Positions 7,401 through 14,697 of a stretch of 24,540 bases of DNA are shown in pieces. This DNA comes from an uncultured Ruminococcus sp. Its GTDB lineage: Bacteria; Bacillota; Clostridia; Oscillospirales; CAG-272. The notes beneath the pieces are model-generated. The model was not told the origin of the DNA. It did no database searches and worked only from the letters and a program-made list of their open reading frames with translations. Every line of letters starts with the position of its first letter. Within the stretch, counting starts at the first letter, position 1. The stretch is from assembly GCA_902783755.1 (NCBI GenBank), contig CACZSC010000224.1, positions 1-24,540 of the forward strand. Reading direction: 5' to 3'. A program made the position numbers and the translations under genes.

Positions 7401-8321
7401 GTGAACGTTCTGACTACAGACCGCCTGTCAAAGTCCTACAAGGGAAATTTCGCGGTCAGGGACGTATGCATGAACATCGAGAAGGGCGACATATACGGCT
7501 TCGTGGGCGAGAACGGGGCGGGGAAGACCACCCTGATCCGTCTCATCACCGGCCTGGCGGCCCCCACGTCGGGATCCTACTCTCTCTTCGGGGTGAGGAG
7601 CGATTCGAAGGACATATGCTCCGTGAGAAAACGCACCGGTGCCATCGTGGAGAGCGTGACCATGAGCCGCAGCATGACGGCCCTCCAGAACCTCAGGATG
7701 CAGTGCGACATCACGGGGGTACGCAGGACCGACGAGGAGCTCAGGGAGCTGATCACGCGCGTGGGCCTCGATTACGGTTCCATCGCGAAGAAAAAGGCCG
7801 GGCACTTCTCCCTCGGCATGCGCCAGCGCCTGGGCATCGCCATGGTCATGGTGTCCGACGCGGAGTTCGTCATCCTGGACGAGCCCATGAACGGGCTGGA
7901 CCCCCAGGGCTTCATAGAGGTCCGGGAGACCATAATGAGGCTGAACGGTGAGGGGGTCACCTTCCTGATCTCCAGCCACATACTGTCGGAGCTCGAGAAG
8001 ATCTGCAACAGGATAGGGGTCATCTCCCACGGTGAGCTTCTTGAGGAGATAAGCATAGCGGACCTGCACAAAAACGCCCGCAGGCGCATAGTCATAGGCG
8101 TCCCGGACGCGGAGAGGACCTTGAACGCCCTGGCCGCCGGCGGAGGCTTCCCCGAGATGACCGTATCGGAGGGGAAGGTCACGTTGTTCGGCGACGCGGA
8201 CATCAACCTTGTGATGAGGATACTGGTGGAGAACGGCATAGAGGTCAGCTCGGTCAGCACCCTTGAGGAGACCATAGAGGACCACTATATCCGCCTGCTG
8301 GGGAAAGCGAGGCTGTCATGA
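7401..8321 (+). CDS. ABC transporter ATP-binding protein
   Basis: A 306-residue cytosolic ATPase that would power the adjoining permease. Walker A GENGAGKTT is at 36-44, the signature FSLGMRQRLGIA at 136-147, Walker B VILDEP at 157-162, the D-loop GLDPQG follows, and the switch histidine is in ISSHILSE. A C-terminal domain of about 90 residues follows, as in drug or antimicrobial-peptide exporters of the CcmA/BcrA/NatA type. The start is a GTG preceded by an extended Shine-Dalgarno, AGGAGGTGATC, five bases upstream. It overlaps the permease gene by four bases. The substrate is unknown; a peptide-resistance or lipid role is plausible but not shown. Confidence 0.93.
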   Translation: MNVLTTDRLSKSYKGNFAVRDVCMNIEKGDIYGFVGENGAGKTTLIRLITGLAAPTSGSYSLFGVRSDSKDICSVRKRTGAIVESVTMSRSMTALQNLRMQCDITGVRRTDEELRELITRVGLDYGSIAKKKAGHFSLGMRQRLGIAMVMVSDAEFVILDEPMNGLDPQGFIEVRETIMRLNGEGVTFLISSHILSELEKICNRIGVISHGELLEEISIADLHKNARRRIVIGVPDAERTLNALAAGGGFPEMTVSEGKVTLFGDADINLVMRILVENGIEVSSVSTLEETIEDHYIRLLGKARLS

Positions 8322-9145
8322 TGAAAAACCTTCTCAGAGCGGACATCTACCGCGTCATGAAGAGCAAGCTGACCCTCGTGGCCCTGATACTGGCCCTGGC
8401 GTTCCCGGTGCTCATAGTGCTGCTGTACGCGGGCCTGGGTGCCATCATGGACCTGGATCCCGAGATCGCGGGTACGGTCACCCTGTTCAACGCCAACAGC
8501 ATAATAGGCTCGGCCTATTCCATGACAAACAATCTGGGCCTCGTGGTCCCGGCCTTTGCGGGGATCCTGGTGTGCCTGGACTACACTAACGGGACCCTGA
8601 GGAACAAGATCATCGCGGGGAACCGCAGGACCGCGGTCTACATGTCACATCTCACCGTATCCGTGCTGTTCTCGGTGGTCATCATCACCATATACGCGGC
8701 GGTGACGGCCGGTCTCGCCCTCATATTCTTCCCCTTCGACGGGGCGGATTCCCCGGACCTCTGGAAGGAGATACTGTTCTTCGTCCTGAACGGCACCATG
8801 GGATTCGTGTTCATCGCCACGGTATCCACGTTCCTGGCCATGGTCACGAGGAGCGTCGCCCCGACGCTGATCTTCACCATAGTGATCGCCCTGGTGCTCC
8901 TGGCCGTGAACACGGTGCTTGCGCTGGCGGACTATCATTCGTTCAGGTACGCCGCATACCTGATCCCGAACTTCACGGCGAATTTCTTCAACCTGAACTC
9001 CATGAGCGCCCTTGGCATAATGGGCCAGGCAGCGGAGGAGTCCAGGGGGCTGATGTTCGCGGAGGGCATGCTCTCCTATCTGTTCTTCGGCGCGGTCAAC
9101 ACCGCGGCGGGGATAGTGATATTTAACAAGAGGGATATAAAGTAG
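8318..9145 (+). CDS. ABC-2-type transporter permease
   Basis: A 275-residue membrane protein starting at an ATG that overlaps the ATPase stop (ATGA), so the two are coupled. It begins MMKNLLRADIYRVMKSKLT, typical of ABC-2 permeases in which a short cytoplasmic helix precedes membrane segment one, and contains about six hydrophobic segments. LVCLDYTNGTLRNKIIAGNRR in the first cytoplasmic region resembles the conserved 'G-T-x-x-x-x' element of BcrB/NatB-like proteins (for example FxxDxxxGTLRN). The C-terminus NKRDIK is typical. It forms the membrane half of the transporter encoded with the upstream ATPase. It is followed by a hairpin at 9171-9217. Confidence 0.88.
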   Translation: MMKNLLRADIYRVMKSKLTLVALILALAFPVLIVLLYAGLGAIMDLDPEIAGTVTLFNANSIIGSAYSMTNNLGLVVPAFAGILVCLDYTNGTLRNKIIAGNRRTAVYMSHLTVSVLFSVVIITIYAAVTAGLALIFFPFDGADSPDLWKEILFFVLNGTMGFVFIATVSTFLAMVTRSVAPTLIFTIVIALVLLAVNTVLALADYHSFRYAAYLIPNFTANFFNLNSMSALGIMGQAAEESRGLMFAEGMLSYLFFGAVNTAAGIVIFNKRDIK

Positions 9146-9170
9146 GAAAATAACAGGTAACGAAAACGAA

Positions 9171-9217
9171 AAAGGTCCCTGTCATCTGTGAGGGTATCAC
9201 AGACGGCAGGGGCCTTT
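9171..9217 (-). terminator. Hairpin terminator shared by convergent genes, strongest for the anti-sigma operon
   Basis: AAAGGTCCCTG (9171-9181) pairs with CAGGGGCCTTT (9207-9217) with one G-U pair, and TCTGTGA (9185-9191) pairs with TCACAGA (9197-9203) inside it. Read on the minus strand the stem is followed by CTTTTTCGTTTTCG, a good U-tract, 25 bases after the anti-sigma stop. On the plus strand only TTT follows, so it would be weaker for the ABC genes, though it may work both ways. Confidence 0.85.
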
Positions 9218-9241
9218 CTGAATTCCCGGATGCTGAACGGT

Positions 9242-10354
9242 TCAGTCTTCGGGAACGTAAATGTGTTCGGTACCGTCACCGGTGACGATCCTGACGCTTA
9301 TGATGCTTCCCACGTCCACAAGACGGTTGAAGGCGAAGTGGAAGACGTCATCATCCAACGTGCCTTCTCCGAATGAGGAGTGGTCCGGATCACAGACTAT
9401 GTATTCCGTCCCGTCGGTGAAAGTTATGACGAAGGTCTTCATATACCCGGCTTTTTCCAGAGTGAGCTTCGCGCCCAGCGGCGAGATGCTGATTTCCCCG
9501 TCTTCCGAGAGAAACCGTTCTGCAGGGACCCGGTCATCTGCCGGGATCCGGATCCTCACCTCTTCGCGGAGCTCATCGTATGAGTAGTCTGTGGCTCCGG
9601 GATCGGTATGCTCCGCGGCCAGCTTCTGCATGAGAGGAGTCGGCGCCCGGAAGTAGTATTCGATATCGTCCGTTTCCTGTTCCGGAGTCATGGGGCACAC
9701 ATAGTATACTATGCGGTAATCGCTGCCGTCAGAGTCGCCTTTTGCGACATATCCCTTGCTGCCGGGGAAACTGATCCCCGTTTCTTCGCCCCCGGCATAG
9801 TCAAAGCCGTCATCCTCCACCGCGAAGTTCATGTAATTGGCTTGGAACCATTCTTCGTTGTATTTGGTGTGTCCATCAGGGTGGGAGATCAGAACGCTCA
9901 CGGTCCCTATCCCGTTCTCGTCGAACACGCACTCTTCCACAATGACTGTGAACTCTCCGGCTTTCACTGTCTCACCCACTGTAGCTACATGAGAACCGAT
10001 CAGTTGTTCCGCGAGCTCACGGTCCACATCGACCCGCTCGACAGCGGGCTCGGTGACGGTCTTGACCAGGTTACCATCCCTGTCCAGCAGATCTCTCGGC
10101 CCGCCTGGATATCCCTCTACGCCTGTTCCGAAGGCGTTGTTGTAGAATGCCGAGTGGATAAGTCCGTACGCCGCAGCCGACACTGTGAGCACAGCCGCCA
10201 CCGCCACAGCGATGATGACCGACTTTCTGTACTTCACTGGTCTGTTCCGCGTTTCATTGGTATCTTTTTCGCTTATCTTCATTTCAACCTCCCGAAGAAC
10301 TCCTTCGGGAGCGTGTATCTTTGAGAATGCCTTTCCTATCCTGTTTTCTTTCAT
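9242..10354 (-). CDS. Membrane-anchored anti-sigma factor candidate
   Basis: A 370-residue protein whose ATG overlaps the sigma-factor stop (ATGA), with GGGGAGGG just upstream, so the two are translationally coupled. The cytoplasmic N-terminus (KENRIGKAFSKIHAPEGVLREV) resembles the short sigma-binding region of clostridial anti-sigma proteins of the DUF4179-like group. One membrane segment spans about 44-65, followed by about 300 acidic residues that would lie outside. The outer part is beta-rich and has no catalytic motif I can see. In such pairs the anti-sigma holds the sigma until a surface signal releases it; that role here is inferred from position and topology. A terminator lies directly downstream. 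Confidence 0.8.
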   Translation of the reverse strand: MKENRIGKAFSKIHAPEGVLREVEMKISEKDTNETRNRPVKYRKSVIIAVAVAAVLTVSAAAYGLIHSAFYNNAFGTGVEGYPGGPRDLLDRDGNLVKTVTEPAVERVDVDRELAEQLIGSHVATVGETVKAGEFTVIVEECVFDENGIGTVSVLISHPDGHTKYNEEWFQANYMNFAVEDDGFDYAGGEETGISFPGSKGYVAKGDSDGSDYRIVYYVCPMTPEQETDDIEYYFRAPTPLMQKLAAEHTDPGATDYSYDELREEVRIRIPADDRVPAERFLSEDGEISISPLGAKLTLEKAGYMKTFVITFTDGTEYIVCDPDHSSFGEGTLDDDVFHFAFNRLVDVGSIISVRIVTGDGTEHIYVPED

Positions 10355-10821
10355 AAACCCTCCCCGAGCAGTTCTTTCAGCTTCTCCTTTGCTCTTTTTA
10401 GTCTTGTTCCGACCGTGCCCTGAGGAATTTTCACGATCCTTGCGATCTCGGATATCTTCATACCCTGGTAGTAGTGCAGCACTGTCACCTCACGCAGCCT
10501 GTCGTCCAGCGACATGACCGCCTCCAGCACCTCGCGGGCCTCAAGGTCATCCTCGGCGACGAGCTCGGCGCAATCGTCGAGAGACGGCATGATGCGGCGT
10601 CCGCGCAGAGCCTTTTTGCACTCGTTAGACGTGACGCGGACGAGCCAGAACCGAACATGGTCATCACTTTCGAAGGGCTTCTTTGCCGTGTACAGCTTGA
10701 TGAGCACTTCCTGCGTGATGTCCTCGGCGTCATGGAGTGACCGCAGATAAGACAGGGCCAGACGGTATATCATATCCTGATACCGGACCGCCAGCCGCGT
10801 GAATTCTTCCTTTGCAAGCAT
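10351..10821 (-). CDS. ECF-like sigma-70 family RNA polymerase sigma factor
   Basis: A short sigma factor with only regions 2 and 4. Region 2 is RYQDMIYRLALSYLRSLHDA followed by EDITQEVLIKLY, which recognises the -10; region 4 is LREVTVLHYYQGMKISEIA with the helix-turn-helix PQGTVGTRLKRAKEKL, which reads the -35. Three in-frame starts exist. The ATG at 10860 has no Shine-Dalgarno. The ATG at 10821 has GAGG eight bases upstream and gives the usual 156-residue length beginning MLAKEEFTRLAVRY, so I chose it; 10827 is too close to the same GAGG. It is coupled to the anti-sigma gene. A cre-like palindrome lies 13 bases upstream of the chosen start. The target promoters are unknown. Confidence 0.92.
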   Translation of the reverse strand: MLAKEEFTRLAVRYQDMIYRLALSYLRSLHDAEDITQEVLIKLYTAKKPFESDDHVRFWLVRVTSNECKKALRGRRIMPSLDDCAELVAEDDLEAREVLEAVMSLDDRLREVTVLHYYQGMKISEIARIVKIPQGTVGTRLKRAKEKLKELLGEGL

Positions 10822-10831
10822 GGTCATTTCC

Positions 10832-10847
10832 TCGAAAACGTTTTCAC
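10832..10847. promoter_or_regulatory. Candidate CcpA cre site upstream of the sigma gene
   Basis: The minus strand reads TGAAAACGTTTTCG, matching 13 of 14 positions of the Gram-positive cre consensus TGWAANCGNTNWCA. The plus strand also matches 13 of 14. Its core GAAAACGTTTTC (10834-10845) is a perfect 12-base palindrome. It would sit in the sigma leader, ending about 12 bases before the chosen start, where bound CcpA would act as a roadblock. No ccpA gene is in the window. Confidence 0.55.
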
Positions 10848-10896
10848 CTGTAATATCCATGGGGAGAGTGTTTTTTTCATCAGTACTGAGTTTTTT

Positions 10897-10931
10897 CTGA
10901 AAATTTCAGGGATTTTTTTACGATATGTCAC
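10897..10931 (-). promoter_or_regulatory. Possible promoter of the sigma/anti-sigma operon
   Basis: On the minus strand GTGACA (10926-10931) and TGAAAT lie 17 bases apart. The -35 matches five of six consensus bases but the -10 only four of six. The -10 overlaps a small dyad, CTGAAA-A-TTTCAG (10897-10909). Many ECF operons are driven by their own sigma, whose promoter I cannot predict here. Confidence 0.3.
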
Positions 10932-10934
10932 GAA

Positions 10935-10967
10935 AAGGCCGCAGCAGTCTCTTCCTGCAGCAGCCTT
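10935..10967 (-). terminator. Terminator of the five-gene esterase-to-MBL operon
   Basis: CTGCAGCAGCCTT (10955-10967) pairs with AAGGCCGCAGCAG (10935-10947) with two mismatches, leaving a seven-base loop. On the minus strand the stem runs into CCTTTTCG, a short U-tract. It lies 23 bases past the MBL-hydrolase stop, separating that operon from the sigma gene. Confidence 0.6.
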
Positions 10968-10989
10968 CTTCTTTTCTGAAATATATGGT

Positions 10990-11835
10990 TCACGGGATAT
11001 CGATGCTAGTGCGGGGCAGCATCAGCATGAAGCCGATGCCTTTCTTTTCCAGATATTCCGACAGTTCGAACATCACCTTTCCGGTGTCCTCCCGAAGCTT
11101 CGGCATCCCCTTCGCGGGCTTTGTGAGAGGCCTCATGAAGTAGTCCCAGTGGACCGGTATCACAAGGGAAGGTCCGACCTTTTCCACGGTCTCGGCGAAG
11201 AACTTCTCCTTCATGGCCGCGTCAGCCGCTCCGAACCCGGCCGTTCCCAGGAACAGTACGTCTGCCCTGATGCCGTCAAGCTGGCCTTCGATATAGTTGA
11301 AGCTGGGGCGGATGAGGTATCTACTGTCACCGTGCTCCACGAGAAAATCGTAGGATCCGCCTTCCGTATATTCCGCTGCTCTTGCGGGCTGGACGAGGGG
11401 CTTTTCTATGTCCTTTCCCAGATCCTTCGGCTGGATGAATGTGAGCTTCGAGTGGACGGATCTTATGACTGTGATCCTGAAATCCCCTGCGGCATATGTC
11501 TTCCCGTGCTCAAAGCGTACCAGACGGTCCCCGGGAACGCCGCCGCCTTTCCCCACGTTGACCGTGGAGGAGCTTCCGTAGATGACGGCCCCGGTCCTGT
11601 TCGCGACGAAGGGTGCGTCCATGACGTGGTCATAGTGGGAATGGGACACGAATACGGCCCTGAGGCGGTCTATCTTATGGAGGGATATGAGGCTGTCGAT
11701 GAGCTCTTCATACGTGCTGAGCCGGCCGAACTTCCATTTCAGGAAGGAAGGCCTTGTGAAGTGGGCGTCGAAGAGCACCTGGTCCCGGCCGTCGTCGAAC
11801 AGCAGGGTAGTCGTGCCGAAAGAAGTGACTTTCAA
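10990..11835 (-). CDS. MBL-fold metal-dependent hydrolase
   Basis: A 281-residue metallo-beta-lactamase-fold protein. The metal motif H-x-H-x-D-H is seen as SHSHYDH (His65, His67, Asp69, His70), with His128 in RSVHSKL and His229 in IPVHWDYF as further likely ligands. It has no signal peptide and should be cytosolic. Its layout recalls the UlaG/UPF0173-like branch of hydrolases acting on small phosphorylated or cyclic molecules; the substrate is not deducible. The start is a TTG at 11835, supported by AAGGAG nine bases upstream and by family-like sequence beginning MKVTSFGTTTLLF; there is no ATG alternative. It follows the acyltransferase gene by 12 bases and is last in the operon. Confidence 0.88.
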   Translation of the reverse strand: MKVTSFGTTTLLFDDGRDQVLFDAHFTRPSFLKWKFGRLSTYEELIDSLISLHKIDRLRAVFVSHSHYDHVMDAPFVANRTGAVIYGSSSTVNVGKGGGVPGDRLVRFEHGKTYAAGDFRITVIRSVHSKLTFIQPKDLGKDIEKPLVQPARAAEYTEGGSYDFLVEHGDSRYLIRPSFNYIEGQLDGIRADVLFLGTAGFGAADAAMKEKFFAETVEKVGPSLVIPVHWDYFMRPLTKPAKGMPKLREDTGKVMFELSEYLEKKGIGFMLMLPRTSIDIP

Positions 11836-11847
11836 GGGATGATCTCC

Positions 11848-12855
11848 TTATGCTTTTCTGCTTTTTCTGTTTCCGAACAGCCTGTACAGCAGCGCTGACA
11901 CCAGGACCGAAAGGATTATGACGGCGGCGGGAAGTATCCAGTCCCTGATCCATACCGGGGCGCCTGATGCAGTCAGGATGTCTTTCAGCAGGACTCCGAT
12001 CAGATAGTGGGAAAGATAGATATACAGCGAATACCTATCGCCGACGGTCCCCAGCACAGGAACTGCCTTCCTGCCTGGCACCGTTATGCACAGTATGAAC
12101 ACCTCTGCGGCGCACCAGACCTTGAATATCTGGGAAACGTCAAGGGCGAACACCCGGACGTTCACCGTGACGAACATCAGGACTGCGGACATTACGCAGA
12201 ACGGCACTGTGAGATGAAGCGGGATCTTCGTGAAGCTTTCCTTCCTGTACGCCATGTAATGGCCGAGGAGCATGAGGGGAATGCCTCCCACAAGGAAGTT
12301 CCCGCTCATGTGCCAGTCAGCACCGAAGGAGTTGGTGTATGTCTCCATGCCTATCCGCAGAAGCAGCAGGAGAGGCAGGACTATGTACGAATATTTTGAT
12401 ATCTTCAGTCTGTGGAGCACGAACAGGATCAGGTAGGAGTACAGCAGGGCTGGCATGAACCACAGCGGATCCCCGTGTATGAACTCGAAGTCCCCGAGGA
12501 TCACCATCCTTGGTATGAGCCAGGGATCCCGGAAATGCCCGAGCCATTCGGTAAAAGTCCCGAGGATCAGCTGCTCTGCCACCGTGAAAACGAGGTATAC
12601 CGCCACTGCCGCGAGGGTTATGAGCAGGTTCCTTCTGAACCTTTTCATCAGTTTGCTGCAGGCCGCGGCATCGTCCGGGTCGTATGCGAAATACCCGCTT
12701 ATTATGAAGAAGAAGGCGACCCCGCAGACTCCCACGGAGCAGAGTATGCGGCCCATGACGCCCGGGAACTGGAAGTGCACCAGTACCACCCCTATGGCGG
12801 CTATGGCCTTGTAAAGGTCCAGCGTGAAGTTCCTTCTGCTTTCGGGATTTTCCAT
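11848..12855 (-). CDS. Acyltransferase-3 family integral membrane protein
   Basis: A 335-residue polytopic protein of the Acyl_transf_3 (OafA/WecH-like) family, which moves acetyl or succinyl groups onto sugars or lipids at the membrane. Family features: FTLDLYKAIAAIGVVLVHF with the conserved His27 in the first membrane segment, AFFFIISGYFAY (48-59), the basic KLMKRFRRNLL cytoplasmic linker, and a late YSLYIYLSHYLIGV segment with a conserved His. About ten membrane segments are likely. The frame extends upstream to 13083 over the HD gene, but GGAGAGAGAG just before the ATG at 12855 and the family start (TLDLYKAIA) fix the start. It is 29 bases after the HD gene. The acyl acceptor is unknown. 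Confidence 0.9.
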   Translation of the reverse strand: MENPESRRNFTLDLYKAIAAIGVVLVHFQFPGVMGRILCSVGVCGVAFFFIISGYFAYDPDDAAACSKLMKRFRRNLLITLAAVAVYLVFTVAEQLILGTFTEWLGHFRDPWLIPRMVILGDFEFIHGDPLWFMPALLYSYLILFVLHRLKISKYSYIVLPLLLLLRIGMETYTNSFGADWHMSGNFLVGGIPLMLLGHYMAYRKESFTKIPLHLTVPFCVMSAVLMFVTVNVRVFALDVSQIFKVWCAAEVFILCITVPGRKAVPVLGTVGDRYSLYIYLSHYLIGVLLKDILTASGAPVWIRDWILPAAVIILSVLVSALLYRLFGNRKSRKA

Positions 12856-12884
12856 CTCTCTCTCTCCAAAAGACTGTTCGTGAA

Positions 12885-13865
12885 TCAGAATGCGTATATG
12901 GTCTGTGAGAAATCGGTCTCGAGAAAGCTCTCCATGGCTTTCCTGAACCCGGGATCTATCCCGGACAGCCGTCCCATGCCCAGCACCGGCGGGTCGATGT
13001 ATCTCTTCTTTGCCGTGATGACTCTTCCGGAGCCGAACACCGGCACGTCCGTCAGGGTGCTGAGGCATCTGTATCTTTTCCACAGATCCCGGGTGCCGGG
13101 ATCCGACATGAGCTTTCCTATGACCACGGTCTCCGTCGTATATAGATCCCTGAGTTCAAGAACTCCGCTCTCCATGGCGGATGCTATGACTTCAGACAGC
13201 CGCTGCATGGAATACCTGTCCTCCTCACGGACATAAATGGCCGAGCATTTCAGGGCCCCGAGACCGAAGGCGAGGGCGGCTTCCGGACTTCTGAAGAACA
13301 GGCCGGGGGCGCCGCCGTTTTCCGATACCGTGATGTCTTCAAAGATGCGCCGCACTTCGGCGGGCTCCATGAAGCCGAAGTTGATGAGGTTGCTCAGGGT
13401 GTATTCCAGCCGGTCCGCGGACAGCCCCGGGGGATCGTTGTCCGCCACCGGGTACATGTGGTAGTCGCATACGAGATCCGGGTCCGTGCCCCATTTCTTG
13501 AGATGATCCATGATGGCCCTTGACGACTTTATGACCTGCTCTGTGGCAAGTTCCGTGCTCTCCTGCCTCTCGTAGTCCCCGTTGAGGAAATCGATGGTAT
13601 GGGAGAAAACAGGGGTGGATATGTCGTGGAACAGGGCAGCCGTGGCCTGGACCGGGTCTTTTGTGAACCTGTATGTGATGAGGGCGCAGCCCAGGCTGTG
13701 CTCGTACCTGCTGTATTTGTCCAGATGCCTGAAGATGGGAAAGCCGGTATACTCGCATCCGCAGTGCATACCGACGTCGTCCAGCCGGGTCAGTTCGGGG
13801 ACTTCAAGGAGTCCCGACAGCTGCTCCGGCAGGGCGTTTATCGGATAATAGAATAGGTCTTTCAA
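12885..13865 (-). CDS. HD-domain metal-dependent hydrolase
   Basis: A 326-residue soluble protein of the HD superfamily. The metal-binding set is visible: RYEHSLGC (His56), LFHDISTPVFSH (His80, Asp81, and His89), and SADRLEYTLSNL (Asp151). Relatives are phosphohydrolases acting on dNTPs, nucleotides or cyclic nucleotides, so phosphate-ester hydrolysis is likely but the substrate is unknown. The remaining 150 residues contain no motif I recognise. The start is a TTG at 13865, with AAGGA about nine bases upstream and no ATG nearby. It lies 36 bases after the downstream esterase's stop and 29 before the acyltransferase start, so is part of the same operon. The family is sure; the role is unknown. 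Confidence 0.88.
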   Translation of the reverse strand: MKDLFYYPINALPEQLSGLLEVPELTRLDDVGMHCGCEYTGFPIFRHLDKYSRYEHSLGCALITYRFTKDPVQATAALFHDISTPVFSHTIDFLNGDYERQESTELATEQVIKSSRAIMDHLKKWGTDPDLVCDYHMYPVADNDPPGLSADRLEYTLSNLINFGFMEPAEVRRIFEDITVSENGGAPGLFFRSPEAALAFGLGALKCSAIYVREEDRYSMQRLSEVIASAMESGVLELRDLYTTETVVIGKLMSDPGTRDLWKRYRCLSTLTDVPVFGSGRVITAKKRYIDPPVLGMGRLSGIDPGFRKAMESFLETDFSQTIYAF

Positions 13866-13901
13866 AACGATGCTTCCTTTTTGCCGGGATATGTCTTCCC
13901 C

Positions 13902-14684
13902 TTATCTTCCGAAGGCGAATTCGAGAAATTTTTTTAGGGCCTTGTCGCCGAAGGTCCAGTCGTGTTCGCCTTCCGATTCCCAGTAAGTGTATCCGAAGGG
14001 ATCCCCTTCGAAGGACTCGAAGAACTCCTTCGATTCCCTGGCGTAGGGCAGCATCAGCGTGTCTTCAGTCCCCACGGCGTGGAAGATGCGGGGAGCGGGC
14101 CCGCCGGACTGTGCGACACGTCTCGCGTTGCCCATGATGTCCTCTTCCGATCCCTCGATCTTGCGGCGGTCGTATCTCATGTATGCGTACCTGTCCTTCA
14201 CGGGATCCAGGTTTTCCGTCTCAAGGGGCGGGAGCCTGAAGGTTATGGCTCCCGAGATGCAGCCGCAGGCCCCGTACCTGTCAGGGTTGGCCAGGGCTAT
14301 CTTTACGGAGGCGTTGGCGCCCATGGAGCATCCGGCTATGAAGCAGTTCTGCCTTTCCGGCGCGAAGCCGAATACGGAGTACATTATCGAGGGGAGCTCC
14401 TCCGCCACGTAGGAGTAGTAACCGAAACCGTGGGCCATGTTCGAGAAATCCGAGAGCTCGCCGCCGGGCATGACCACCGCCAGCCCGTATTCATCGGCAT
14501 AGGACTCCACGACAGAGTATCTCATGGCTGTGGTCTCGTCTCCTCCGGCTCCGTGGAGCAGGTACAGCACCGGCACGTTCTTGCGCTCCTCCGGCGTCTC
14601 GTATATCCTCTGGGGGATTATGAGCTCGGCGCCGCCCGCGCGGCCTATGGAATTGAGATAGAAATGAAAATGAATCTGTGCCAT
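13902..14684 (-). CDS. Alpha/beta-hydrolase esterase (esterase D-like, second tandem copy)
   Basis: A 260-residue cytosolic serine esterase. The nucleophile elbow is AGCSMGANA (Ser120), the likely acid is Asp208 in GTEDTL, and the base is His241 in EGEHDW; an oxyanion-type HGAGGDETT follows VPVLYLLHG. It is a diverged paralog of the gene just upstream (14698-15498), sharing the LLHG, GxSMG and GTED blocks. Family members such as tributyrin esterase EstA, acetyl-xylan esterase and S-formylglutathione hydrolase cleave short acyl esters. The frame opens at 14747 inside the neighbour, but GAGGAGG before the ATG at 14684 sets the start. It lies 13 bases after the first esterase. The substrate is unknown. 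Confidence 0.9.
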   Translation of the reverse strand: MAQIHFHFYLNSIGRAGGAELIIPQRIYETPEERKNVPVLYLLHGAGGDETTAMRYSVVESYADEYGLAVVMPGGELSDFSNMAHGFGYYSYVAEELPSIMYSVFGFAPERQNCFIAGCSMGANASVKIALANPDRYGACGCISGAITFRLPPLETENLDPVKDRYAYMRYDRRKIEGSEEDIMGNARRVAQSGGPAPRIFHAVGTEDTLMLPYARESKEFFESFEGDPFGYTYWESEGEHDWTFGDKALKKFLEFAFGR

Positions 14685-14697
14685 CGCGCTTTCCTCC

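Noticed and set aside
10827..10860. Upstream starts of the sigma factor at 10860 and 10827
   Set aside because: No Shine-Dalgarno lies before 10860, and the GAGG is only two bases from 10827; 10821 has the right spacing and length.
11848..13083. The extended acyltransferase frame starting at 13083
   Set aside because: The extra 76 residues overlap the HD gene, are low in hydrophobic residues and lack a ribosome binding site; a good one precedes 12855.
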